Origin: Bacillota bacterium
GTDB lineage: Bacteria; Bacillota; Clostridia; Peptostreptococcales; Anaerovoracaceae
DNA: 64,000 nt
Assembly (NCBI GenBank): GCA_019420525.1
Contig: JAHZHA010000023.1
Coordinates: 1 to 64,000 of the forward strand
Reading direction: 5' to 3'
Below the pieces are notes generated by a model. That model ran no database searches. It was not told the DNA's origin and was given only the letters and a program-made list of their open reading frames with translations. Positions within the stretch are counted from its first letter, which is position 1, and each line of letters starts with the position of its first letter. This document shows, piece after piece, positions 36,885 through 44,975 of the stretch. The position numbers and the translations under genes were made by a program.

Positions 36885-38090
36885 ATGCTAACACTCGATA
36901 AAATATACCATGCAGCCTTTGTTCTGAAGAACGTGGCGCGAAAGACGGATCTCATAAAGGCCACAAAACTGTCCGATCAGTACGAACTGTATCTCAAGAC
37001 GGAAAACCTGCAGGAGACGGGAAGTTTCAAGCTGCGGGGAGCATATTATAAAATCAGTCAGCTGACCGACGAGGAAAAGGCAAAGGGAATCATCGCCTGC
37101 AGCGCCGGAAATCACGCTCAGGGCGTCGCTATGGCGGCTACGCGCAACGGCATCAAGTCGGTGATCTACATGCCGGACGGAGCGCCGATCAGCAAGGTGG
37201 AAGCCACAAAACAGCTGGGGGCTGAAGTCTGCCTGGTCAAGGGCGTATACGACGATGCCTATGCCAGAGCGATTCAGGTACAGGAAGAGACCGGAGCCAC
37301 TTTTATTCATCCTTTCGACGACGAGGAAGTCATCGCGGGACAGGGTACCATCGGTCTGGAAATCCTTGACGCGCTGGAAGATGTAGATGCGGTAGTCGTA
37401 CCGGTGGGCGGAGGCGGACTGATTTCAGGCGTGGCGTGCGCCGTGAAGAATCTCAATCCCAATGTGAAAGTCTACGGCGTACAGGCGGCAGGTTCGGCCA
37501 GCATGTTTGAGAGCCGGAGAGCCGGAGAACCTCTCACTCTCGAAACAGCAGAAACTTTTGCCGACGGAATCGCAGTAAAGCGGCCGGGCGACATCACGTA
37601 TGATCTGGTGAGCCGCTACGTGGACGATATCGTGACGGTCAGCGAGGACGAGACAGCCGCAGCGATTCTGGCGCTTCTCGAAAAACAGAAAGTCATCGCG
37701 GAGGGAGCCGGAGCGGTGAGCACGGCGGCCGTTCTCTTCGACAAGCTCCCGATAAAGGGCAAAAAGGTAGTCAGCATCGTTTCCGGAGGGAATATCGATG
37801 TAAACATCCTCAGCCGGGTCATCACCAGAGGACTCGTCACCAGCGGCAGAAACGTCAATCTCACCATCGCTCTGACGGACAAGCCGGGGCAGCTTCAGGA
37901 TGTCTCAGAGATTATCGCGGCCTGCGGCGGAAATGTTGTGGCAGTATATCATGACAGATCGGATGCCAATATGGCGATCACCAGCTGCTACCTCAAGCTG
38001 GGTCTGGAGACCAGAGATTTCGAACAGATCCGGCTCATCGAGTCAGAACTGACGAAAGCGGGATTCCGTCTCGTTTCGGAGAGAGTGTAG
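36885..38090 (+). CDS. ilvA: Threonine ammonia-lyase (cargo of the intervening element)
   Basis: PLP enzyme converting threonine to 2-oxobutanoate, the first step to isoleucine. The PLP lysine is in ETGSFKLRG at about residue 49, the phosphate loop is VGGGGLISG near 173, and a C-terminal ACT-like domain (about 325-401, with LTDKPGQLQDVSEIIAACGG) suggests allosteric control. The 401-residue length matches the TdcB/IlvA short form with one ACT domain. AGGGAGG precedes the ATG. It lies inside the excisable element and is followed by ridA, which removes its reactive enamine product. Whether it is biosynthetic or catabolic cannot be fixed from sequence; ilvC and ilvB at 59-62 kb make a biosynthetic role plausible. 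Confidence 0.93.
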   Translation: MLTLDKIYHAAFVLKNVARKTDLIKATKLSDQYELYLKTENLQETGSFKLRGAYYKISQLTDEEKAKGIIACSAGNHAQGVAMAATRNGIKSVIYMPDGAPISKVEATKQLGAEVCLVKGVYDDAYARAIQVQEETGATFIHPFDDEEVIAGQGTIGLEILDALEDVDAVVVPVGGGGLISGVACAVKNLNPNVKVYGVQAAGSASMFESRRAGEPLTLETAETFADGIAVKRPGDITYDLVSRYVDDIVTVSEDETAAAILALLEKQKVIAEGAGAVSTAAVLFDKLPIKGKKVVSIVSGGNIDVNILSRVITRGLVTSGRNVNLTIALTDKPGQLQDVSEIIAACGGNVVAVYHDRSDANMAITSCYLKLGLETRDFEQIRLIESELTKAGFRLVSERV

Positions 38091-38235
38091 AGGTTGCATT
38101 TTTCCGGATCAGCTGCAGAAAGAATACATGCGGACGGGCAGGCTGACGGAAGCAACATAATAGAAGATATATCGGAAAAGTGCCGGCGGACAGGCGGAGT
38201 CCGTTCAGATGCCGGCTGTTTAATCGGAGGAAAAA

Positions 38236-38607
38236 ATGAAAGTACTGAGCACAGACAAAGCGCCGGCTGCCATCGGGCCTTATTCCCAGGCCCTGGTCAG
38301 CGGCAATATGGTATTCGTTTCCGGACAGATTCCGGTGGATCCCGTTTCCGGCTCTATTGCTGAGACGATAGAAGAACAGACAGCCCAGTCGCTTTCCAAT
38401 ATCAGAAATATTCTGGCGGAAAACGGCATGACGATGTCGGATGTCATAAAGACGACCGTCTTCCTTTCAGATCTCGGAGATTTTGCCGCTATGAACGAGG
38501 TGTACGCTTCTCATTTCGAGGCACCGTATCCTGCGAGAAGCTGCGTTCAGGTGGCGGCGATTCCAAAGGGATGCAGGGTGGAAATCGAATGCATCGCGGT
38601 GAAATGA
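38236..38607 (+). CDS. ridA: RidA family 2-iminobutanoate/2-iminopropanoate deaminase
   Basis: Trimeric enzyme (123 residues) that hydrolyses the reactive imine released by threonine ammonia-lyase, protecting PLP enzymes. Family blocks are APAAIGPYSQALVSGNMVFVSGQIP, the arginine in PARSCVQVAAIPKG (about residue 100) and the terminal VEIECIAVK. TCGGAGG precedes the ATG. It follows ilvA by 145 bases that hold no gene and is the last gene of the element, ending in an intrinsic terminator. Confidence 0.95.
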   Translation: MKVLSTDKAPAAIGPYSQALVSGNMVFVSGQIPVDPVSGSIAETIEEQTAQSLSNIRNILAENGMTMSDVIKTTVFLSDLGDFAAMNEVYASHFEAPYPARSCVQVAAIPKGCRVEIECIAVK

Positions 38608-38632
38608 AATAAGTAATAAAATGAGCAAGAAG

Positions 38633-38670
38633 CTGCGGCTTCCGGTGAAAACCGGGGCCGCAGTTTTTTT
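38633..38670 (+). terminator. Intrinsic terminator of ilvA-ridA, next to attR
   Basis: CTGCGGC and CCGGT pair with ACCGG and GCCGCAG around a GAAA tetraloop and are followed by seven T bases. It lies 30 bases before the right core, so transcripts from the element should stop before the deacetylase 3' part and the SSB-like gene. Confidence 0.92.
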
Positions 38671-38679
38671 GTCCGGCGT

Positions 38680-38716
38680 ATTTTCCACCGGGGCGCACGC
38701 TGATAGTCTCGACTGG
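38680..38716. other. attR of the intervening element
   Basis: Element arm ending ggggcgcacgc, core TGAT (38701-38704), then the host half-site agtctcgactgg. The element arm is the inverted partner of the arm at 35013-35033. Confidence 0.85.
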
Positions 38717-39013
38717 AAAGATATCAGCGCGGAACAGATCGTAGAACGGGTCAGCCGCAGTGTGAAGAGCGGATCGATTATCCTATTCCACAACAATGCC
38801 CAGTATGTTCTGGAATATCTGCCTCAGGTGCTGGAAAACCTGCAGAGCAGCGGATATGAGATCGTGAAGATCGACGATATGATTTATCACGAGAATTATC
38901 ATATCGACAGCAGCGGCATACAGATCAGCGATGCGGATTCAGAAGAAGAGGAAAACGCATCCGGCGGCAGTTCCGCAAAATCCGGGACTGCGGAAAGGAG
39001 CAAGACGGAATGA
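38705..39013 (+). CDS. Sporulation polysaccharide deacetylase, 3' part (interrupted gene)
   Basis: Supplies residues 175-276 of the deacetylase after excision. It begins SLDWKDISAEQIVERV (motif 4 with the upstream D), has SGSIILFHNN (motif 5) and VLENLQSSGYEIVKIDDMIY, then an acidic, serine-rich tail. In the present arrangement it has no start of its own: the in-frame ATG at 38621 lies 12 bases before the element's terminator hairpin, its first codons run through that hairpin, and it has no ribosome site. Joined to the 5' part it gives QWSVD-SLDWKD, the normal family sequence. The stop overlaps the SSB-like start (ATGA). Confidence 0.92.
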   Translation, partial: SLDWKDISAEQIVERVSRSVKSGSIILFHNNAQYVLEYLPQVLENLQSSGYEIVKIDDMIYHENYHIDSSGIQISDADSEEEENASGGSSAKSGTAERSKTE

Positions 39014-39669
39014 TGTCTGACAAAATGAACTGGGCAGAGACGAACCGGGCGGTGATTTCGGGCCGGGTGACGCGGTCTCCCGTCTACAGTCATACGTCTT
39101 TCGGGGAAGAGTTTTTCTCTTTCAGGCTGGGAGTGCGGCGCATCAGCGGAAAGCTGGACGAAGCGGATATTCTCGTCTCACGGCGGCTGCTGGATGCAGC
39201 AGGAATCAAGGCGGAAAAGGATACTTTTCTGGAGGTTACGGGTCAGATACGCACACATAATCAGCGTGCTGAGGATGGAATGCATCTTCTGGTGTTCGTT
39301 TTCTGCCGTGGAATCCGAACGTGCGCACAGGAGGAATACGGCAGCAATAGTGTCATGCTGGAGGGGTTTCTATGCAGAAAGCCCGTTTACCGGGTATCAC
39401 CTCTGGGCAGGGAAATCTGTGACGTGATGCTCGCCGTCAACCGGCGCTATGGAAAATCGGATTATATCCCCTGCATCGTCTGGGGAAGAAACGCAGCTTT
39501 TGCGGCGTCCCTGTCACCAGGAAGAATGATCCGCGTCTGTGGGCGCTTTCAGAGCCGGGAATATCGGAAGCAGATGGCCCAAGGCGAATATGAGACGCGG
39601 ATGGCTTATGAACTGTCTGTCAGCAGCGTAGATGTGCCGGATGAGAAGGTGATGGAAAAAATATGGTGA
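39010..39669 (+). CDS. Single-stranded DNA-binding protein-like, tandem OB-folds
   Basis: A 219-residue protein with two similar halves: NRAVISGRVTRSPVYSH (about residues 12-28) and NSVMLEGFLCRKPVYRVS (about 112-129), each opening an OB-fold of the SSB type. The second half keeps CDVMLAVNRRYGKSDYIPCI and WGRNAA, close to bacterial SSB. It lacks the usual acidic SSB tail, so it is unlikely to be the main replicative SSB. The ATG overlaps the deacetylase stop, so the gene should be translated mainly from the deacetylase mRNA; with the element in place it is cut off from that promoter. Confidence 0.78.
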   Translation: MMSDKMNWAETNRAVISGRVTRSPVYSHTSFGEEFFSFRLGVRRISGKLDEADILVSRRLLDAAGIKAEKDTFLEVTGQIRTHNQRAEDGMHLLVFVFCRGIRTCAQEEYGSNSVMLEGFLCRKPVYRVSPLGREICDVMLAVNRRYGKSDYIPCIVWGRNAAFAASLSPGRMIRVCGRFQSREYRKQMAQGEYETRMAYELSVSSVDVPDEKVMEKIW

Positions 39670-39776
39670 GAAATGGAAAATGAGGAAAAAACAGAGGCAA
39701 ACGACGGTGAAAATACAATTATCAGCAGTAATTCATGCAATGAGAGAATAAAAGAATAAACAAAGAATAAATTTTG

Positions 39777-39785
39777 TGATATAAT
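39777..39785 (+). promoter_or_regulatory. Extended -10 promoter for ppdK
   Basis: TGATATAAT, a perfect extended -10 element, lies 50 bases before the ppdK ATG. No -35 box was seen. Confidence 0.6.
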
Positions 39786-39834
39786 ATTTTCAAAAATTTA
39801 CATAACACATCACATAGAGAGGATTTCAAACACA

Positions 39835-42459
39835 ATGAGTACAAAGTATCTGTATCTGTTTACAGAAGGTAATGCAGACATGAGAGAACTTCTCGGCGGC
39901 AAGGGTGCAAATCTGGCCGAGATGACGAATCTGGGCATGCCGGTGCCGCAGGGATTTACGATCACTACGGAAGCGTGTAACCGATATTATGATGACGGCA
40001 GAACGATCGCTCCGGAAATCGAGAGCGATATCATTGCTTATATGGCAAAGCTCGAAGAGATTACGGGCAAGAAATTCGGCGATGCCGAAAACCCGCTTCT
40101 CGTTTCCGTACGTTCAGGTGCGAGAGCATCTATGCCGGGTATGATGGATACTATTCTTAACCTCGGCATAAACGATACGGTTGCAGAGGGAATGATTGCT
40201 CTTACAAATAATCCGAGATTCGTATACGACTCCTACAGAAGATTTATCCAGATGTTCTCGGACGTCGTTATGGAACTCCCAAAATCCGATTTTGAAAAAT
40301 ATATCGATCAGGTAAAAGAAGAACGCGGCGTAAAAGATGATGCAAGTCTGGATACAGAGGATATGAAACGTCTCGTCGCTCACTTCAAAGAATACTATAA
40401 AGAAAAGATGGGTGTGGAATTTCCGCAGGATCCGAAAGAGCAGCTGATGGAAGCCGTAAAAGCGGTATTCCGCAGCTGGGATAATCCGAGAGCGAATTCC
40501 TACAGAAAGATGAATGATATTCCGAGCAGCTGGGGAACGGCGGTCAACGTTCAGTCCATGGTATTCGGAAACTGGGGAAATGACTCTGGTACCGGCGTGG
40601 CATTTACGCGAAATCCTGCCACCGGTGAAAGAGATCTGTTCGGCGAATTCCTGATGAACGCTCAGGGTGAAGATGTAGTTGCGGGTATCCGTACGCCACA
40701 CACCATCAAGGAACTGGCAGAAATCATGCCGGATGTCTACAACGAATTCAAAGAAATCGCAGATAAACTCGAAAAGCATTATAAAGATATGCAGGATATG
40801 GAGTTTACCATCGAAAAAGGAAAGCTCTACATGCTGCAGACGAGAAACGGCAAGAGAACGGCGGATTCCGCCCTCAGAATTGCAGTGGCTCTCGTGGAAG
40901 AAGGACTCTGCACAAAAGAGGAAGCGATTCTCAAGGTAGATCCGAAGCAGCTGGATTCTGTACTGCATCCGCAGTTCAATGCGGAAGCGCTGAAATCGGC
41001 TGAGCCGGTAGCCAGCGGTCTGGCAGCTTCTCCGGGAGCAGCTTGCGGTGCGATTTACTTTACCGCAGATGAAGCGAAAGAAGCGGCTAAAAACGGCCCT
41101 GTTCTTCTGGTGAGACTCGAAACATCTCCTGAAGATATCGAAGGAATGGCAGCGGCGGAAGGTATCCTCACGTGCAGAGGCGGAATGACATCACACGCAG
41201 CTGTAGTTGCGAGAGGTATGGGAACGTGCTGTGTCAGCGGCTGCGGAGCCATTGTCATCGATGAAGATGCGAAGACTCTGAAAGTCAGCGGCCATACGCT
41301 GAAAGAAGGAGACTTCATGTCTATCGACGGTTCCACAGGAAACGTTTATATTGGAAAAATTCCGACGGAAGAGGCTAAGATGACCGGCGATTTTGAGATC
41401 GTCATGGGATGGGCCGACGAAGTCAGAAAATTAAAAGTACGCGCTAATGCGGATAATGAACCGGATGCGGCTCAGGCCGTCAGATTCGGAGCGGAAGGTA
41501 TCGGTCTCACAAGAACAGAGCATATGTTCTTCGACGAAGACAGAATTCCGGCAGTCCGCGAAATGATCGTGGCCAGCACGAAAGAACAGAGAGAAAAAGC
41601 TCTTGCGAAGCTCCTTCCGATGCAGAGAGGCGACTTCGAGAAAATCTACAGAGTTATGGGTGAGAGACCGGTGACAGTCCGTCTGCTGGATCCTCCTCTC
41701 CACGAGTTCCTGCCAAAAGAAGATGAAGATATTGCAGCTCTGGCAAAGACGATGAACCTCACTTTTGAGGAACTCAAAAGCACAGTGGTATCTCTTCAGG
41801 AACTCAACCCGATGATGGGACACAGAGGCTGCCGTCTGGCGGTTACATATCCTGAAATCGCTGCAATGCAGGCGAGAGCGATCATCGAGGCTGCGATCAA
41901 AGTCAACAATGAGACAGAGCATACGATTGTTCCGGAGATCATGATTCCTCTGACAGGTGAACAGAAGGAACTCAAATATGTAAAAGACGTTGTAGTGGCA
42001 ACTGCAGACGAAGTAATAAAAGAAGCGGGTGTTAACCTCACGTATCACGTGGGTACGATGATCGAAATTCCACGTGCGGCTCTCACTGCGGATGAAATCG
42101 CAAAGGAGGCTGAATTCTTCAGCTTTGGTACGAATGACCTGACGCAGATGACGTTCGGCTTCAGCCGTGACGATGCCGGCAAGTTCCTTCCGGAATATTA
42201 CGAAAAGAAAATTTTTGAAAACGATCCGTTTGAAAAATTTGACCAGAAAGGTGTGGGCAAACTGGTTAAGCTGGCTGTTGAACTGGGCAGAAAGCAGAGA
42301 CCTGACATTCACCTCGGAGTATGCGGCGAACACGGCGGCGATCCTTCTTCTGTGGAATTCTTCCACAAAGTTGGACTCGATTACGTTTCCTGTTCTCCGT
42401 TCCGTGTTCCTATTGCGAGACTGGCTGCTGCACATGCGCAGATCAAATATCCTCGTTAA
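39835..42459 (+). CDS. ppdK: Pyruvate, phosphate dikinase
   Basis: Interconverts pyruvate and phosphoenolpyruvate with ATP/AMP and PPi, a PPi-linked glycolytic step common in anaerobes. The N-terminal ATP-grasp domain opens with GGKGANLAEM. The swivelling phosphohistidine domain has GGMTSHAAVVARGMG at about residue 450. The C-terminal TIM barrel has FSFGTNDLTQMTFGFSRDD and the catalytic cysteine in GVCGEHGGDP near 830. Length (874 residues) is standard. GAGAGGA precedes the ATG. Confidence 0.97.
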   Translation: MSTKYLYLFTEGNADMRELLGGKGANLAEMTNLGMPVPQGFTITTEACNRYYDDGRTIAPEIESDIIAYMAKLEEITGKKFGDAENPLLVSVRSGARASMPGMMDTILNLGINDTVAEGMIALTNNPRFVYDSYRRFIQMFSDVVMELPKSDFEKYIDQVKEERGVKDDASLDTEDMKRLVAHFKEYYKEKMGVEFPQDPKEQLMEAVKAVFRSWDNPRANSYRKMNDIPSSWGTAVNVQSMVFGNWGNDSGTGVAFTRNPATGERDLFGEFLMNAQGEDVVAGIRTPHTIKELAEIMPDVYNEFKEIADKLEKHYKDMQDMEFTIEKGKLYMLQTRNGKRTADSALRIAVALVEEGLCTKEEAILKVDPKQLDSVLHPQFNAEALKSAEPVASGLAASPGAACGAIYFTADEAKEAAKNGPVLLVRLETSPEDIEGMAAAEGILTCRGGMTSHAAVVARGMGTCCVSGCGAIVIDEDAKTLKVSGHTLKEGDFMSIDGSTGNVYIGKIPTEEAKMTGDFEIVMGWADEVRKLKVRANADNEPDAAQAVRFGAEGIGLTRTEHMFFDEDRIPAVREMIVASTKEQREKALAKLLPMQRGDFEKIYRVMGERPVTVRLLDPPLHEFLPKEDEDIAALAKTMNLTFEELKSTVVSLQELNPMMGHRGCRLAVTYPEIAAMQARAIIEAAIKVNNETEHTIVPEIMIPLTGEQKELKYVKDVVVATADEVIKEAGVNLTYHVGTMIEIPRAALTADEIAKEAEFFSFGTNDLTQMTFGFSRDDAGKFLPEYYEKKIFENDPFEKFDQKGVGKLVKLAVELGRKQRPDIHLGVCGEHGGDPSSVEFFHKVGLDYVSCSPFRVPIARLAAAHAQIKYPR

Positions 42460-42482
42460 TTGAGAAAGAAAATTTGCTTTTT

Positions 42483-42523
42483 CAGGCGCTCTTACCTGCT
42501 GTGCGGGTAGAGCGCCTGTTTTT
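42483..42523 (+). terminator. Intrinsic terminator after ppdK
   Basis: CAGGCGCTC-T-TACC pairs with GGGTA-GAGCGCCTG and is followed by TTTTT. Confidence 0.9.
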
Positions 42524-42552
42524 ATGTTCGTCAGCAGGAGAGAAAAGTAACA

Positions 42553-43830
42553 ATGGAAGAACTGAAAATGACATTTTTTCTTTTTGTCGTCGCGGAAATC
42601 GCCAATGTCGCTGTCATCCGGGGGATGATGCGCTGTTTTTTCGATATGTCATCAAAGGTGACACCGAAAGAATATGCGGGATATTTTCTCTATTATGTGT
42701 TTCATCTGGCCGCTCATTTGATGAGAATCGAGACGGTGGCTTTCTTTGTCGGTCAGGCGATTCTGCTTTCGGCGATTACATTTTTGTATTCATCGGATCT
42801 GAAATCCAAATTCTGCACGTCCCTTTATATATCTGCAGCAGTACTGTTCAGTGATTTTGCATTTCTCATTCTGTGTGGATGTGGAGTGCGAAAACCTTTT
42901 CCGGAGGATATCAGCTGTTGTTTGTGGGCATGTCTCGCATCAAAGCTCGCTCTGCTGGCACTGGTCCGGCTTCTGACGGTGAGAAAACGCTGGAATTATT
43001 CGTTCCGGAAAATTCCCGGCGGATATCTGATGCTCATCACAATCATCCCTGCCGCGTCGCTCTGCCTTCTGAGTATCCTCATGGGAAGCAACGCGCCGGC
43101 ACAGCAGACGGCGGGATGTGTTCTGTGCATCATGGCTCTTAACGGCGCTGCTCTGTCCCTTTATTTCCATGCGTCTGCGTATTATGATGAAGCGGTTCAG
43201 CAGGCAGGTTTTGCGGAAAAAGCCATTTCGAAGGCGGGATATATCCGATCGGTCACGGCGTCTGTCAACGATCTGAGAATCTTTCGGCACGATATGGCCA
43301 ATCATTTCACGGTACTGGAACATTATCTGAAAGAGGGAAATGCCAAGAAGAGTCTCGACTACCTTCAGAGAATGGCACGTCAATGCAGGAATCAGGAAGA
43401 TATCAAAACCGGAAGCTCTGCGGTGGACGGCATCCTCGGAAGAAAAGTTCTGGAAGCGAAGCAGAAAGGAATCCGAATATTCTGTGATGTTTCCGATCTC
43501 GACGAGCTTCCTGTTCCCGACTATGATCTAACTTGTATTCTCGGCAATCTTCTGGACAATGCCATTGAGGCGGCGCAGCGGACTCCGGACAGAGAGATCA
43601 GAATTGACTTCCGGCGGAGCGGACGGCAGCTGATCTTCAGCATAAGAAATACGTTTCAGGGCATCCCTTTTGGCAGAAGTGGTTTTCCGGTCACCACAAA
43701 ACGTGATCGGCGAAAACATGGAATCGGCCTGCAGAGTGTTGCACGGACGGTGAAGAAATTTAACGGAACTCTCGAACTCCGACAAGAAGGCCGATATTTC
43801 TGTGCATCGGTAAAAATATCTGTAAATTAA
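42553..43830 (+). CDS. GHKL-type sensor histidine kinase (AgrC/CitS-like), orphan
   Basis: Membrane kinase of 425 residues. The first 210 residues hold six or seven hydrophobic segments. The H-box FRHDMANHFTVLEHYL (phospho-acceptor His at about 242) and the ATPase domain with GNLLDNAIEAAQ (N-box) and HGIGLQSVARTVKKFNG (G-box) follow. This is the layout of peptide-sensing AgrC-type kinases. No LytTR response regulator or peptide gene lies next to it, so its signal and partner are unknown. AGGAGAG precedes the ATG. Confidence 0.88.
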   Translation: MEELKMTFFLFVVAEIANVAVIRGMMRCFFDMSSKVTPKEYAGYFLYYVFHLAAHLMRIETVAFFVGQAILLSAITFLYSSDLKSKFCTSLYISAAVLFSDFAFLILCGCGVRKPFPEDISCCLWACLASKLALLALVRLLTVRKRWNYSFRKIPGGYLMLITIIPAASLCLLSILMGSNAPAQQTAGCVLCIMALNGAALSLYFHASAYYDEAVQQAGFAEKAISKAGYIRSVTASVNDLRIFRHDMANHFTVLEHYLKEGNAKKSLDYLQRMARQCRNQEDIKTGSSAVDGILGRKVLEAKQKGIRIFCDVSDLDELPVPDYDLTCILGNLLDNAIEAAQRTPDREIRIDFRRSGRQLIFSIRNTFQGIPFGRSGFPVTTKRDRRKHGIGLQSVARTVKKFNGTLELRQEGRYFCASVKISVN

Positions 43831-43951
43831 TAAAGAAATTGAAGAAAGAGTAGTGTATACTGTTGATGATGTGCAGATTTCTTTCCGCATATCGTCGGAA
43901 ATTACAGGAAGAAGAAACAGTCAGTGCGGTGGCATTGACAGAGGTAGCGGA

Positions 43952-44863
43952 ATGATAGAAAAAGTTGCGATCGTAGGTATGGGAGCATTGGGTCTGTTGT
44001 ACGGTTCCTATATCGCGGAGAGGACAGACAGAGAACCGGTATTTATTCTGAACGAAGATCGCATGGCGCGTTACAGTGATAAGATTTTCACGGTAAACGG
44101 AAAAGTGGTGGATCCCGCCATGCAGAAGGAAGATACTGCGGAACCGGCTGATCTCGTTCTGGTAGCAGTCAAATACAATGATCTCGAGTCGGCTCTTGAT
44201 ACGATGAAGAACTGCGTAGGAAGCGACACGATCATCGTGTCGGTTCTCAACGGCATTGTCAGCGAAGAGGTGATCGCCGAACGTTACGGCAGAGAAAAGG
44301 TCGTCTATACTGTGGCGCAGGGTATGGACGCGGTGAAAATCGGCGATGATCTGACATATACGCAGATGGGAAAGCTTCACATCGGCATGCCGTCGGGAGC
44401 GGATGACACGAATCTCAGGAAAGTGGCGGAATATTTTGAATCCGTCGGAATACCGTATGTAAAGGAAAAAGATATCATGCTGCGCATGTGGAGCAAGTTT
44501 ATGCTGAATGTCGGCATAAATCAGGCATGTACGGCTTTCGAAACGGACTATGCGGGTTGCTTGGCTCCGGGAGAAGCTCACGATACTTTTATTGCGGCTA
44601 TGAGAGAAGTGGTCCAGGTGGGACAGGCGGAAGGAATTCCCCTTTCGGAAGACACCGTGGGCGAATATGTCGATATTATCCGCACTCTGAAACCGGACGG
44701 CGTCCCTTCGATGCGTCAGGACAGTATGCAGAAGCGTCCTACGGAAGTGGAGATGTTCGCCGGTACCGTGATACAAAAGGCGGAAAAATACGGATTTCCC
44801 GTACCTGCCAATGAATTTCTGTATTGCAGGATAAAAGAAATCGAAGCCGCTTATCTCAAATAG
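43952..44863 (+). CDS. 2-dehydropantoate 2-reductase (ketopantoate reductase family)
   Basis: NADPH-dependent reductase family protein (303 residues). IVGMGALGLLYGSY is the Rossmann motif (residues 7-20), VAVKYNDLESAL and SVLNGIVSEE are family blocks, and the catalytic lysine is probably in WSKFMLNVGINQ. ATG at 43952 with GAGG upstream was chosen; the frame is open for 99 more bases without family sequence. No other pantothenate gene is nearby, and the family also includes paralogues with other substrates, so panE is not assigned. Confidence 0.85.
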   Translation: MIEKVAIVGMGALGLLYGSYIAERTDREPVFILNEDRMARYSDKIFTVNGKVVDPAMQKEDTAEPADLVLVAVKYNDLESALDTMKNCVGSDTIIVSVLNGIVSEEVIAERYGREKVVYTVAQGMDAVKIGDDLTYTQMGKLHIGMPSGADDTNLRKVAEYFESVGIPYVKEKDIMLRMWSKFMLNVGINQACTAFETDYAGCLAPGEAHDTFIAAMREVVQVGQAEGIPLSEDTVGEYVDIIRTLKPDGVPSMRQDSMQKRPTEVEMFAGTVIQKAEKYGFPVPANEFLYCRIKEIEAAYLK

Positions 44864-44893
44864 CTTGCGGATATATCAGGATATTTTGCATCC

Positions 44894-44920
44894 CTGTTTC
44901 CTGACTGCTGCTGGAAACAG
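44894..44920 (+). repeat. Hairpin without T-tract after the ketopantoate reductase gene
   Basis: CTGTTTCC pairs with GGAAACAG over an 11-base loop. No U-run follows. Confidence 0.45.
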
Positions 44921-44975
44921 CCGATATGACTGCGGCGGCAGAAACAAGTAAAAGAGAATGATAGGAAGATGATAA

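Larger units (their letters stand above)
35009..38704. mobile_element. Skin-like intervening element in a sporulation gene (serine recombinase, 3,692 bp)
   Basis: The core TGAT occurs at both ends (35009-35012 and 38701-38704); recombination between them would release 3,692 bp and join deacetylase codon 174 (gat) to codon 175 (agt) with no frame change. The element-side sequences flanking the two cores are inverted repeats: 35013-35033 and the complement of 38680-38700 match at 17 of 21 positions, beginning gcgtgcg and including tggaaaa. Contents: recombinase (with its stop 30 bp from the left core), a 72-codon ORF, a sigma-E-like promoter, ilvA, ridA and a terminator 30 bp from the right core. 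No phage structural or replication genes are present. Architecture matches sigK-intervening elements, but the host gene and cargo differ. Confidence 0.93.

Noticed and set aside
35009..38704. Prophage or conjugative element
   Set aside because: Too small, with no structural, replication or transfer genes; only recombinase, a small ORF, ilvA and ridA.
38621..39013. A separate secreted protein starting at ATG 38621 with a signal-peptide-like N-terminus ending AHA
   Set aside because: It has no ribosome site, its first codons run through the ridA terminator hairpin, and from residue 29 on it is plainly the missing C-terminal part of the deacetylase. The signal-like look is coincidence.
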